Assembly (NCBI GenBank): GCA_002256205.1
Contig: NKIW01000009.1
Coordinates: forward strand, 62,001 to 126,000
Source: Rhizobiales bacterium PAR1
GTDB taxonomy: Bacteria; Pseudomonadota; Alphaproteobacteria; Rhizobiales; Beijerinckiaceae
Reading direction: 5' to 3'
DNA length: 64,000 bases
The notes beneath the pieces were generated by a model. It worked only from the letters and a program-made list of their open reading frames with translations, was not told the origin of the DNA and made no database searches. This document shows positions 44,401 to 51,747 of the stretch, piece by piece. Each line of letters starts with the position of its first letter. Within the stretch, counting starts at the first letter, position 1. The position numbers were made by a program, and so were the translations under genes.

Positions 44401-44424
44401 ATCGGAGAGGTTGAAGCTGCTCAT
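41380..44424 (-). CDS. RND efflux transporter, inner-membrane subunit (second pump)
   Basis: A 1014-aa RND permease, more distant from AcrB than the pump at 14 kb. It starts MSSFNLSDWALRHKSLVLYF and has LGREEDPPFTIKTMVIKT, typical of a branch of proteobacterial pumps with lipoprotein adaptors. The span-4 proton-relay aspartates are present (LIIALGLLVDDAMIAVEMM). It is translationally coupled (ATGA) to the adaptor gene. Its end overlaps the end of the diguanylate cyclase gene by 23 bases, so the two transcripts are antisense there. Substrates unknown. Confidence 0.94.
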   Translation of the reverse strand: MSSFNLSDWALRHKSLVLYFMLICAMAGLYSYGKLGREEDPPFTIKTMVIKTMWPGATATDTVRHVTDKIEKKLEEITGLDFVRSYTKPGEAVIFVNLKDSVRAAEVPDLWYQVRKKVGDIRAQLPSGIVGPFFNDEFGDTYSIIYAFTSDGFSHRELRDEVDRLRTEILRVPDVAKVDLIGTQDEKIYLEFSTQQLAALGIDVDTLQQVLRAQNATAPGGVVDSGGERITIRVSGEFTSEESLKSLNLRQGSRFFRMSDIAQIKRGYVDPAQPMFRYKGEPAIGLAISMARNGDAEGLGRNVKAKMAELTDNLPIGVDVHLVADQPHVVHEAVGEFTKTLGEAVIIVLGVSFFALGWRPGIVVAIAIPLVLAITFVVMDLLGISLQRISLGALIIALGLLVDDAMIAVEMMITKLEEGADRVTAATYAYSSTAFPMLTGTLVTISGFVPVGFAKSGAGEYCFTMFVIVGVSLIASWVVAVLFTPLTGVFILSSTMKKHGGHAAPGSSRFGRLLDWSLRNKYIVMAATAGLFAASIAGMRYVPQQFFPASDRPELLVNLTLPHATSLKKTEAVAKRVEEILKADPDIDYWTFYVGQGAVRFYLPLDAQLANDFFAQAVVVTKGFKQRPEVQARIEKALSKGFEDVMARVSPLELGPPVGWPIKYRISGPDVAKTREIALAFAQVVGENASTRNINYDWNEPAKTIKVEVDQDRARVLGISSLQLSNNINAILSGSTITQVKDATYLVDIVARAVPEERAQLETLRNLRLDASGGRSVPLSQISTLSYVLEPPMIWRRQRVPTVTVQADVAPGLVAASVVKELAGPVAAFRDKLPPGYAVVTGGATEDSAKAQASIFAVFPIMLLLMATFLMIQLKSFQRLGLVFLTAPLALIGVAGALLAASAPMGFVAILGVISLIGMVIRNSVILIDQIDHTIAGGAKPWDAVISATEHRLRPILLTAAAAILGMIPIAPTVFWGPMAYAVMGGLAVATLLTLVFLPALYVAWFRIKPPSAV

Positions 44425-45530
44425 TCCGCAGCACCTTCGATCAGCCGGACCTTCTGGCCCTCCCGGAGGCGGTTGACGCCCGCCGTCACCACGATATCGC
44501 CCTTGGCGAGCCCTTCGCTGACAACCACGCGATCCGCCTCATAGCGCGCGACGACCACGGATTTGAGCGTCACCGTACCGGCCTTCTGGTAAATCCAGAC
44601 TGCGGCCTTGCCACCCTTGTCGAACAGCGCGCTGCCGGGAATGACCGCGACAGGCGCGGTCGTCGTCTTGAGACGGCCCGAGACCGAGGCCCCGAAACGC
44701 ATCGGCTCGGGCGGGTTCTTGAGCGTGATCTTGGCGAGATAGGTGCGCGTGACAGGGTCCGCGACGGGTGAAACCTCGCGCACCACCCCCTCGGTGGTGA
44801 CGTTAGGGCTGCTCAGGAGCGAGACGAGAATTTCCGGGCGGTCATTCGGCGAGCGATCACGGAAGGCGCTCTCGGCAATCGCAAAAACGGCGTCCTTCTC
44901 TTCCGGGTTGGCGAGGCGCACGACCATCTGCCCGGCGCTGACGATCTGCCCCGGTTCGGCGCCGGTGGCGGTCACGATGCCATCAAAATCCGCGCGCACC
45001 TGTGCATAGCCGAGCTGATCCTTGGCCAGCGCCAGCGCGGCTTTGGCGGAATCAAGCCGCGCCTCGGCGGAGCGGAGGTTTTTCAGCGCGGCATCGTAAT
45101 TCGGGCGGGTCGTCGTGCCGGAAGCGAGGAGTTGGCCAAGCCGGTTTTCAGCCCCTTTGGCCTCGGAGAGCACGGCCTCGGCGGCGATGACATCGGCATC
45201 CGCTGAGCGCAGGCGGTTGACGTAATCCTGCTCGTCGAGTCGGGCGAGAACATCACCCTTCTTCACCGAAGCGCCGATATCGACGGTGCGTGCCACGAGC
45301 TTCCCGGCCATACGGAACCCGACGTCAATCTCCTGCCGCGCGCGAATTTCACCTACTGCCTGCCGGTCATCATCGATGGGCTTGGGGTCGATCACCACCG
45401 TGCGGACGGGGCGGATTTCCGGTGTCTTGGCCACTTCCTGCCCGCAGCCAGCCAGCGCGCCAAGCAAAACGAAGGGCACTACGCGCAGCGCCCCATTCGG
45501 ATGCACGATTTTCCGATAGGTGATGGACAT
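44421..45530 (-). CDS. RND efflux periplasmic adaptor, lipoprotein
   Basis: A 369-aa membrane fusion protein. The N-terminus has a signal peptide ending in the lipobox LAGC, so the mature protein should be lipid-anchored. It has the split lipoyl domain (GFRMAGKLVARTVDIGASVK and RADFDGIVTATGAEPGQIVS), a short coiled-coil hairpin between, and a beta-barrel C-terminal part. It is the first gene of the second efflux operon. The upstream region is shared divergently with an Lrp/AsnC regulator. Confidence 0.93.
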   Translation of the reverse strand: MSITYRKIVHPNGALRVVPFVLLGALAGCGQEVAKTPEIRPVRTVVIDPKPIDDDRQAVGEIRARQEIDVGFRMAGKLVARTVDIGASVKKGDVLARLDEQDYVNRLRSADADVIAAEAVLSEAKGAENRLGQLLASGTTTRPNYDAALKNLRSAEARLDSAKAALALAKDQLGYAQVRADFDGIVTATGAEPGQIVSAGQMVVRLANPEEKDAVFAIAESAFRDRSPNDRPEILVSLLSSPNVTTEGVVREVSPVADPVTRTYLAKITLKNPPEPMRFGASVSGRLKTTTAPVAVIPGSALFDKGGKAAVWIYQKAGTVTLKSVVVARYEADRVVVSEGLAKGDIVVTAGVNRLREGQKVRLIEGAAE

Positions 45531-45891
45531 CAGCCCCCTCCTCGCCCCCGATCAGGGTACAACCTCATTCCGACCCCGCTAGGGGCCGTTGTTTCGCCTA
45601 TCAGCACCAGAAATGGCGCGGAGTTGCAAGACGCATCCGCGCCGCAGGCCGGGCTTATCCTAAGCGGATCGCGGCAGGCCGTGGAAAAGTTGAGGCAATG
45701 ATCTCCCCCCGATTCCAGAACAATCCTCCCGCATAAGGTTAAGCGGCAGCGCTCACAGAAATATTTTTCTCTTTTTATCCCGCAACCGGAGAAGCCTTCG
45801 CAGAAGGCATACAAAAACAGGACAATCCGAAAGTGCTTTTTCTTTTCAATGCGGTGTAGAATTTTCCTCCTTCACGGTGAAAGCATTTTCC
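45531..45891. promoter_or_regulatory. Divergent region between the second efflux operon and the Lrp/AsnC gene
   Basis: About 360 bases without a gene. It contains two dyads near the regulator gene: AGAAA-TATT-TTTCT at 45757-45770, and GCCTTC-GCA-GAAGGC at 45794-45808. The AT-rich one is the sort of sequence Lrp-family proteins bind, so autoregulation is possible. Confidence 0.4.
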
Positions 45892-46362
45892 ATGGATCGC
45901 ATCGACCGCAAAATTTTGGCACTGCTTCAGGAGCGGGCGGATATCTCACTCGCCGAGCTTTCGGACAAGGTCGGTCTGTCGCAAACCCCGTGTTGGAAGC
46001 GCATCCAAAAGCTTGAAGCCAACGGCACGATCATCAAGCGTGTAGCGCTGCTGTCCCCAGAGAAAATCGGGCTGGGGCTGACGGTTTTCGTTTCCATCGA
46101 GACGGCAGATCATTCTGCCGGCTGGCTCAAGCGCTTCGCCGAGGGTGTCGGCGCGATGCCGGAGGTGATGGAGCTTTATCGCATGGCCGGCGATATCGAC
46201 TACATGCTGCGCGTCGTCGTTGAGGATATGGCGGCCTATGACAGCTTCTACAAGCGCCTGATTGAGGCGTTTCCACTCAAGAACGTGTCGTCACGCTTTG
46301 CGATGGAGCGTGTGAAATCCACCACGACCTACCGCATCCCCGCGCCGCCGGAAGGCGGCTGA
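45892..46362 (+). CDS. Lrp/AsnC family transcriptional regulator
   Basis: A 156-aa regulator starting MDRIDRKILALLQERADISL, the standard AsnC-type helix-turn-helix beginning (a GTG five codons upstream is less typical). The second helix pair reads SQTPCWKRIQKLEANGTI. The C-terminal RAM ligand domain includes MAGDIDYMLRVVVEDMAAYD. Most members respond to amino acids. It converges on cysG with 2 bases between the stops. Neighbouring divergent efflux genes are a possible target. Confidence 0.93.
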   Translation: MDRIDRKILALLQERADISLAELSDKVGLSQTPCWKRIQKLEANGTIIKRVALLSPEKIGLGLTVFVSIETADHSAGWLKRFAEGVGAMPEVMELYRMAGDIDYMLRVVVEDMAAYDSFYKRLIEAFPLKNVSSRFAMERVKSTTTYRIPAPPEGG

Positions 46363-46364
46363 AC

Positions 46365-47852
46365 TCAGGCTGCTTCGGCGGCCTTGGCCGACTGTCCAGC
46401 GACATCCGCCAGAACTTGCACTTCAGCCAGAACTTGCACTTCAGCCAGAACTTGCCCGATCATCACCAGAACCGGCCCCGCGTCGTCCCATGCCGCGAGC
46501 TTTTCGGGCAGGTTCGCAAGCGTCGCAACGAGCTGGCGCTCATCCGAGCGCGTCGCGTTCATAATGGCAACGGCGGGCATTGCGGTGGAAACGCCGGCAG
46601 CGAGTGCCTTGGCCCGGAAGGCCGACAGCGATTTCCTCGGCATATAGAGCACGGTCGTCGCGGTAGGGTCGGCGATGGCCTCCCAGGCGATATCGCGCGG
46701 CAAGGCGCCATCCTGACCATGGCCAGTGAGGAATTGCAGCCGCCGCGCGACGGAACGCTCGGTCAGCGAAACGCCGAGCGAGGCCGCACCCCCCTGCGCC
46801 GCCGTGATCCCCGGCACGATCGTCACCGGCACACCGGCCTTGCGGCAGGCGTCGATCTCCTCGGTCGCGCGGCCGAAAATGCCGGGATCTCCGCTCTTGA
46901 GGCGCACGACATGCTTGCCCTCCCGTGCGAGCGAGACCATCAGATCGCAAATCTCGGCCTGCTTGCAGGAGGGGCCATGCCCTTTCTTGCCGACACGGAT
47001 GCGCGTTGCCTCCCGGCGTGCGAGTTCCAGCACTTCAGGCGAGACGAGATCATCATGGAGGATGATATCCGCCGCCTGAAGCGCGCGCATCGCCTTGAGG
47101 GTCAGGAGTTCCGGATCGCCCGGCCCTGCCCCGACAAGGCTGACGTGGCCTGTCTTGGACGCTGCATGGCCGTCATCAAGCGTCGCCAGCAGCGCCTCGC
47201 GATCTTCAAGGGTTGGCGCGCGGTCCGGTTCGCCCAGCGCGCGGCGGGTGAACAGCTCCCAGAACGCGCGCCGCGCGGCATAGGCCGGCTTTCGGATCTG
47301 GACACGCGGACGCCAGTCGCGGGCAGCTTCCGCCCAGGCCTTGAGGCCTGCGGGGAGGATCGCCTCGATTTTCGCGCGGATCGCCTGCCCGAGGATCGGC
47401 GCGGCCCCATCGGTCGAAATGCCGATCACGAGCGGCGAGCGGTTGACGATGCCGCCAAACTGGAATCCGCAAAAGGCTGGCTTGTCGATGAGGTTATAGG
47501 CCGCGCCGGCAGCGCGCGCGGCTGCTGCGAAGCGCTCGGCTTCCTCAGGAGCATCGAGATCCGCGACCGCAAGCACGGCGCCTTCGAGGTCGTCCGGCGA
47601 CCACATACGGGTATGGAGCGTCAGCGTTCCGGCGGGTGGATTGTTCGCAAGATCGGCGAAGGCCGCAGGGAATTCCGGTGCAAAGACATGCAAATCCGCG
47701 CCGCAGGCCGCGAGAAGTTCAGCCTTCCAGAGCGCGCCATCGGAGGCCCCCGAAAGCACCACGCGCTTGCCGGCCAGCTTGAAAAACACCGGCAGCACGG
47801 CTAGCGGGGCGATCCGGCCCGGTCTTTCCGCAACGGGTTTGCGCTGCTTCAT
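46365..47852 (-). CDS. cysG: Siroheme synthase CysG (precorrin-2 dehydrogenase/ferrochelatase and uroporphyrinogen-III methyltransferase)
   Basis: A 495-aa bifunctional enzyme that makes the siroheme used by the sulfite reductase of this operon. The N-terminal ~200 residues are the NAD-dependent dehydrogenase/chelatase (LPVFFKLAGKRVVLSGASDG). The methyltransferase follows from about 215 (HVSLVGAGPGDPELLTLKA, VRLKSGDPGIFGRATEE, VPGITAAQGGAA). The ATG at 47852 has GGAGG upstream and overlaps the stop of the small membrane gene (ATGA). The C-terminus carries an unusual in-frame VLAEVQ repeat. It is the last gene of the sulfur-assimilation operon. Confidence 0.95.
   Translation of the reverse strand: MKQRKPVAERPGRIAPLAVLPVFFKLAGKRVVLSGASDGALWKAELLAACGADLHVFAPEFPAAFADLANNPPAGTLTLHTRMWSPDDLEGAVLAVADLDAPEEAERFAAAARAAGAAYNLIDKPAFCGFQFGGIVNRSPLVIGISTDGAAPILGQAIRAKIEAILPAGLKAWAEAARDWRPRVQIRKPAYAARRAFWELFTRRALGEPDRAPTLEDREALLATLDDGHAASKTGHVSLVGAGPGDPELLTLKAMRALQAADIILHDDLVSPEVLELARREATRIRVGKKGHGPSCKQAEICDLMVSLAREGKHVVRLKSGDPGIFGRATEEIDACRKAGVPVTIVPGITAAQGGAASLGVSLTERSVARRLQFLTGHGQDGALPRDIAWEAIADPTATTVLYMPRKSLSAFRAKALAAGVSTAMPAVAIMNATRSDERQLVATLANLPEKLAAWDDAGPVLVMIGQVLAEVQVLAEVQVLADVAGQSAKAAEAA
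46408..46456. repeat. 18-base in-frame tandem repeat in the 3' end of cysG
   Basis: Unit GCCAGAACTTGCACTTCA (plus strand) occurs twice perfectly at 46408-46425 and 46426-46443, then a 12-13 base partial copy follows. On the coding strand it gives VLAEVQ-VLAEVQ-VLADV after the end of the methyltransferase domain. Such repeats change copy number by slippage without breaking the frame. Confidence 0.85.
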
Positions 47853-47986
47853 CGTGCCGCCTCCGCGATCACGCTGGCCGCAGCGGGTGTTGCGGGTTTG
47901 GGCGGAAACAGCACCCAGACCAGCACCAGCGCGACAATCGCGAGCTTGAAAATCCACTCGGCCTTGCGGTGAGGGGCATCATTCAT
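47849..47986 (-). CDS. 45-residue membrane microprotein between cysN and cysG
   Basis: A 45-codon gene with a charged start (MNDAPHRKAE), one membrane span (WIFKLAIVALVLVWVLF) and a Pro/Ala-rich tail (PPKPATPAAASVIAEAAR). Its ATG overlaps the cysN stop as ATGA and its own stop overlaps the cysG ATG in the same way, so it is translationally coupled on both sides. Removing it would break the otherwise continuous overlap chain, which is strong evidence that it is translated. I do not recognise the family. A role beside the membrane-associated end of CysN is possible but only inferred. Confidence 0.75.
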   Translation of the reverse strand: MNDAPHRKAEWIFKLAIVALVLVWVLFPPKPATPAAASVIAEAAR

Positions 47987-49608
47987 ATGCCGCCTCCGTC
48001 GAGGGTCAGCGCGGCGTCACGGCGTTCAATCACCCGCGCCCAGATCGCATCGTGCGCCGCGCGCGCCAAAGGCCGCAGCACGAGATCGGCAAGGCCCGCG
48101 AGGAGCGCCGCCCCGCCCTGCCCCGAGGCGAGCCCGACAACCCCGCCCACCGCGAGCGCGGAGGCGAGCCGCCAACTTGCCCGCGTGAGCCGCTCGCGAC
48201 GCTCCGCCGAGCCTTCCGGCCCGATGAGACGCAGCAGAACGCGGCCGAGCGCACCGGCTGGCTCATTTTCCTGCACGACGACAGAGGTATCCGGCAGCAC
48301 GAAGCCGAAGGCGCTGGTTTCGTTGCTGAGCCGATCAATGAGGATGAAGCCGCCGAGAGTCGCGTTGGTGGCGTAGTCCATCACCCCAAGCTGGCGATCC
48401 AGCCGCAGCGAGACGACACCAATGCCATTGAGATCAAGGCCCCGTGCCGGCACCGAGGCATAGGTTTCGATGTCGATGGCGTGCCGAAGGCCTGTCACCG
48501 TGGCCTGAACCAGCGTGGTGCCAAGTTTGAGAAAGAACTCCGCGCCGGGCTCGACGCGCTTTTCGCCGGTCACGATCAGCCGCGCCTCAAGGTTTTGGCG
48601 CACGCGGGGACGGACCCCTGCGCGGGCGCCGCTGGCGGCCGCGATCAGATCGCCGCGCGAGAGGTCAATCTCGTCTTCCAGTACCAGCGTCACGGCCTGA
48701 CCGGCGCTCGCCGACTCAAGATCGCCATCCGCCGTGACGATGCGGGCGATGCGGCTTTCGCGGCCCGACGGCAGCGCCTGAATAACGTCGCCCTTGGTCA
48801 CGCGCCCGGAGGCGATGGTGCCGGAAAAGCCGCGAAACTCGGCATTCGGGCGGTTGACCCATTGGACCGGCAAGGCAAAAGCGGTGTCCGGCGCTTCACG
48901 CGGGGCAACGTCGATGGTCTCCAGCAGCGGCAGCAGCGCTGAGCCGCGATACCACGGCATCGCGGGCGAGGCTTCGGTGAGGTTGTCGCCCGCGCGCGCC
49001 GAGACCGGAATGCAGGTGATGCCGGTGAAGCCAAGGCTCGCCACCGTCGCGCGGAAATCGGCCTCGATGGCGCGAAAGACCGCCTCGTCATAGCCGACGA
49101 GATCCATCTTGTTGATCGCGACGATAACCTGCTTCACGCCCATGCTGGCGACGATGAAGGCGTGGCGACGCGTTTGCGGCAACAGACCTTTCCGCGCATC
49201 GACAAGCAGGATCGCAAGATCGGCGGTCGAGGCGCCAGTCGCCATATTGCGGGTATATTGCTCGTGGCCCGGCGTATCCGCGACGATGAAATGCCGCTTC
49301 GGCGTCGAGAAATAGCGATAGGCGACATCAATCGTGATGCCCTGCTCGCGCTCAGCCGCCAGGCCATCGACCAGCAACGCGAAATCGAGCGCCTTGCCGT
49401 TGGTGCCGAACTTCTGGCTGTCGCGGTCGAGCGCTTCAAGGTGATCGTCGAACACCGCGCCCGCTTCATAGAGAATGCGGCCGATCAGCGTCGATTTGCC
49501 GTCATCCACCGAACCGCAGGTGATGAACCGCAGCAACGCACGCTGCCCGGCGCGCGGCGCGATCACGACTTCCGGCGATGGGGCCGCGAGTTTGAGTGCC
49601 GCGCCCAT
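47983..49608 (-). CDS. cysN: Sulfate adenylyltransferase large subunit CysN with a C-terminal DUF2061-like extension
   Basis: A 541-aa GTPase that drives ATP sulfurylase (CysDN), making adenylyl sulfate. It has G1 GSVDDGKST (32-40), G3 DTPGHEQ and G4 NKMD. The normal CysN part ends near residue 437 (LSNETSAFGFVL). Where CysNC proteins carry an APS kinase, this one has ~100 residues with no P-loop; residues 472-526 (SWR at 478 and HDAIWARV at 519-526) resemble the small membrane-associated DUF2061 family, whose typical ends are SWR and HERxW. Its start shares one base with the cysD stop (TGATG). Confidence 0.93.
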   Translation of the reverse strand: MGAALKLAAPSPEVVIAPRAGQRALLRFITCGSVDDGKSTLIGRILYEAGAVFDDHLEALDRDSQKFGTNGKALDFALLVDGLAAEREQGITIDVAYRYFSTPKRHFIVADTPGHEQYTRNMATGASTADLAILLVDARKGLLPQTRRHAFIVASMGVKQVIVAINKMDLVGYDEAVFRAIEADFRATVASLGFTGITCIPVSARAGDNLTEASPAMPWYRGSALLPLLETIDVAPREAPDTAFALPVQWVNRPNAEFRGFSGTIASGRVTKGDVIQALPSGRESRIARIVTADGDLESASAGQAVTLVLEDEIDLSRGDLIAAASGARAGVRPRVRQNLEARLIVTGEKRVEPGAEFFLKLGTTLVQATVTGLRHAIDIETYASVPARGLDLNGIGVVSLRLDRQLGVMDYATNATLGGFILIDRLSNETSAFGFVLPDTSVVVQENEPAGALGRVLLRLIGPEGSAERRERLTRASWRLASALAVGGVVGLASGQGGAALLAGLADLVLRPLARAAHDAIWARVIERRDAALTLDGGGI

Positions 49609-50510
49609 CAGAAATAGCCTTCCTGCTTCTTGGCTTCCATGGAAGCCGCGCCGTCATGGTCGATGAGGCGGCCTTGCCGCTCGGAAGCGCGCGAAGCGTT
49701 CATTTCGGCGATAATCCCGTCCAGCGTCTCGGCATCGCTCTCGATGGCGCCGGTCAGCGGGTAGCAGCCGAGGGTGCGGAAGCGGACCTTGCGCATCTCG
49801 ACGCGTTCGCCGGGCGCAAGCGTCAGGCGCTCGTCATCGCGCATGATCAGAGAACCGCTGCGCGCCACTACCGGGCGGGGCTTGGCGAAATAGAGCGGCA
49901 CCACGGGGATATTTTCCTCGGCGACGTAGGCCCAGACATCTGCCTCGGTCCAGTTCGAGAGCGGGAAGACGCGGAAGCTCTCGCCCTGCCGCTTGCGGGT
50001 GTTGTAGAGGCTCCACGGCTCCGGGCGCTGGTTCTTCGGGTCCCAGCGATGGTCGGGCGAGCGGAGGGAAAACACGCGCTCCTTGGCGCGGCTCTTTTCC
50101 TCGTCGCGCCGCGCGCCGCCGAAGGCCGCATCGAAGCCGTAGAGGTCGAGCGCCTGCTTGAGGCCCTGCGTCTTCATCACGTCGGTATGGAGCTGTGAGC
50201 CGTGGCTGATCGGGCCGATACCGGCTTTGACGCCTTCCTGATTGGTATGCACGAGGAGATCCAGCCCGAGACGCTTCACGGTTTCATCCCGGAAACTGAT
50301 CATTTCGCGGAATTTCCAGCCGGTATCGACATGGAGCAGTGGAAAGGGCAGCTTACCGGGATAGAACGCCTTCATCGCAAGATGCAGGAGGACGGCGGAA
50401 TCCTTGCCGATCGAATAGAGCAGAACCGGCTTTTCCGCCGTCGCAGCCACTTCCCGCAGGATGAAGATCGCCTCGGCCTCAAGGCGCTGGAGATGCGTCA
50501 TGGTGCTCAT
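49608..50510 (-). CDS. cysD: Sulfate adenylyltransferase small subunit CysD
   Basis: A 300-aa catalytic subunit of ATP sulfurylase. It has the PP-loop in the form [20 protein letters not shown], then [33 protein letters not shown] and the C-terminal [14 protein letters not shown], all typical of CysD. Its start overlaps the cysH stop by 4 bases (ATGA) and its stop overlaps the cysN start by one base. Confidence 0.95.
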   Translation of the reverse strand: MSTMTHLQRLEAEAIFILREVAATAEKPVLLYSIGKDSAVLLHLAMKAFYPGKLPFPLLHVDTGWKFREMISFRDETVKRLGLDLLVHTNQEGVKAGIGPISHGSQLHTDVMKTQGLKQALDLYGFDAAFGGARRDEEKSRAKERVFSLRSPDHRWDPKNQRPEPWSLYNTRKRQGESFRVFPLSNWTEADVWAYVAEENIPVVPLYFAKPRPVVARSGSLIMRDDERLTLAPGERVEMRKVRFRTLGCYPLTGAIESDAETLDGIIAEMNASRASERQGRLIDHDGAASMEAKKQEGYF

Positions 50511-51232
50511 GCGGAAGCCTCCGCACGTATGAGGCGGCCATCAGGCCCGACATGCAGGCCGCATTCCTTTTTGGCTTCATCCTCCCACCACCAGCGGCCA
50601 GCGCGCTCCGGCTCGCCGGGCGCAATGGTCCGCGTGCAGGGCGCACAGCCGATGGAAAGAAAGCCTTTGGCATGCAAGGGGCTCACCGGAACCCTATGGG
50701 TTTCGGCAAAATGCGCCGCCTGAACCCGCGACCAATCGAGCAGCGGATTGAATTTGGTAAGCTGATAACCCTCGTCCCACGCAGCAAAAGGCGTCTCGCC
50801 ACGCGTGGCGGATTGATCGGCACGAAGGCCGGTGATCCAGCCCGCAGCACCCTTGAGCACGCGCTTCAACGGCTCAACCTTCCGGATATGGCAGCAGGCC
50901 TTGCGCGCGTCGAGCGAGGTATAAAACCCGTCGATCCCCTGATCTGCGACGTAATCCTCCACCGCCTCATGGCGCGGGAAATAGGCCGCGATGCGGAGGC
51001 CGTATCGCGCCTCGGTCTCGCGCCAGAGCGCGTAGGTCTCGGGAAAAAGCCGCCCGGTATCGAGCGTGGCAAAGTTCACCACGATACCGCTTTCGGCAAT
51101 GAGATGCGTGAGCACCTGATCCTCAAGCCCGAAGCTCGTTGTGAAGACGAGATCGCCCGTCACCGCCGCGCGGATGGCTTTCAGGCGCTCGACTGGCTTC
51201 AGCTGCGGCAGGGATTGCTCCAGCGCGCTCAT
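50507..51232 (-). CDS. cysH: Adenylyl-/phosphoadenylyl-sulfate reductase CysH (iron-sulfur type)
   Basis: A 241-aa reductase that converts activated sulfate to sulfite with thioredoxin or glutaredoxin. In the numbering from the ATG at 51232, the [4Fe-4S] cysteines are C113, C114, C196 and C199 ([12 protein letters not shown] and GCAPCT), and the catalytic cysteine is C224 (ECGLH). All four cluster cysteines mean the APS-using type, which fits the absence of an APS kinase (CysC) gene here. It overlaps the DUF934 gene and cysD by 4 bases each. Confidence 0.95.
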   Translation of the reverse strand: MSALEQSLPQLKPVERLKAIRAAVTGDLVFTTSFGLEDQVLTHLIAESGIVVNFATLDTGRLFPETYALWRETEARYGLRIAAYFPRHEAVEDYVADQGIDGFYTSLDARKACCHIRKVEPLKRVLKGAAGWITGLRADQSATRGETPFAAWDEGYQLTKFNPLLDWSRVQAAHFAETHRVPVSPLHAKGFLSIGCAPCTRTIAPGEPERAGRWWWEDEAKKECGLHVGPDGRLIRAEASA

Positions 51233-51747
51233 TCGGCAGCCCCCAATTTGGCCGCACCGAGTTTTGCGGCCCATCTGCGGTCCAGAATGCTCGCACCTGC
51301 CGGATTGTGGTTGCGCTGGTAGGTGGCGCGAAAGGCGCGCGCCGCCGCAAGCCAGATCTCGATGGGCTGGCGGGCCGCGCTCTCCGCGGGAAGTTCCACC
51401 TCATCAAAGCCGCAGGCCAGCGCATAGGCGAACTGATCCGCGATCAGCGGCCCGACCGCGCGCAACGTGCCGCGAAACCCTGCATTCCTGAGCGATTTGG
51501 CGATGGAAAACCCGCGCCCGTCCGAAAATGAGGGGAAGGCAATCGCAATCAGCGCGAGGCTGTCGAGGTGCGGCGCAAGGTCCGCGACCTTGGTCGTGTT
51601 GGCAACTTCAACGCCAATGCCACGATTGCCGGCACGTGCGGCCAGCGTCGCTTCAATATCCGCGAGGGGGACGAGAACATGGCTTTCGTTATGGCCCACC
51701 GTGCGGCGATAGAGGTCGGCCTTCAGACCGTCGCGATCAAGCAGCAT
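51229..51747 (-). CDS. DUF934 family protein
   Basis: A 172-aa protein of a family nearly always encoded beside cysH and cysI in proteobacteria; its biochemical role is not established. The ATG at 51747 lies 11 bases inside the 3' end of cysI and gives MLLDRDGLKADLYRRTVG. The conserved central part reads IAFPSFSDGRGFSIAKSLRN and GTLRAVGPLIADQFAYAL. The C-terminus carries a short duplication, [13 protein letters not shown]. It overlaps cysH by 4 bases. Confidence 0.9.
   Translation of the reverse strand: MLLDRDGLKADLYRRTVGHNESHVLVPLADIEATLAARAGNRGIGVEVANTTKVADLAPHLDSLALIAIAFPSFSDGRGFSIAKSLRNAGFRGTLRAVGPLIADQFAYALACGFDEVELPAESAARQPIEIWLAAARAFRATYQRNHNPAGASILDRRWAAKLGAAKLGAAE

Noticed and set aside
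46416-47804. 462-codon plus-strand open frame opposite cysG
   Set aside because: Antisense shadow of a well-supported bifunctional siroheme synthase.
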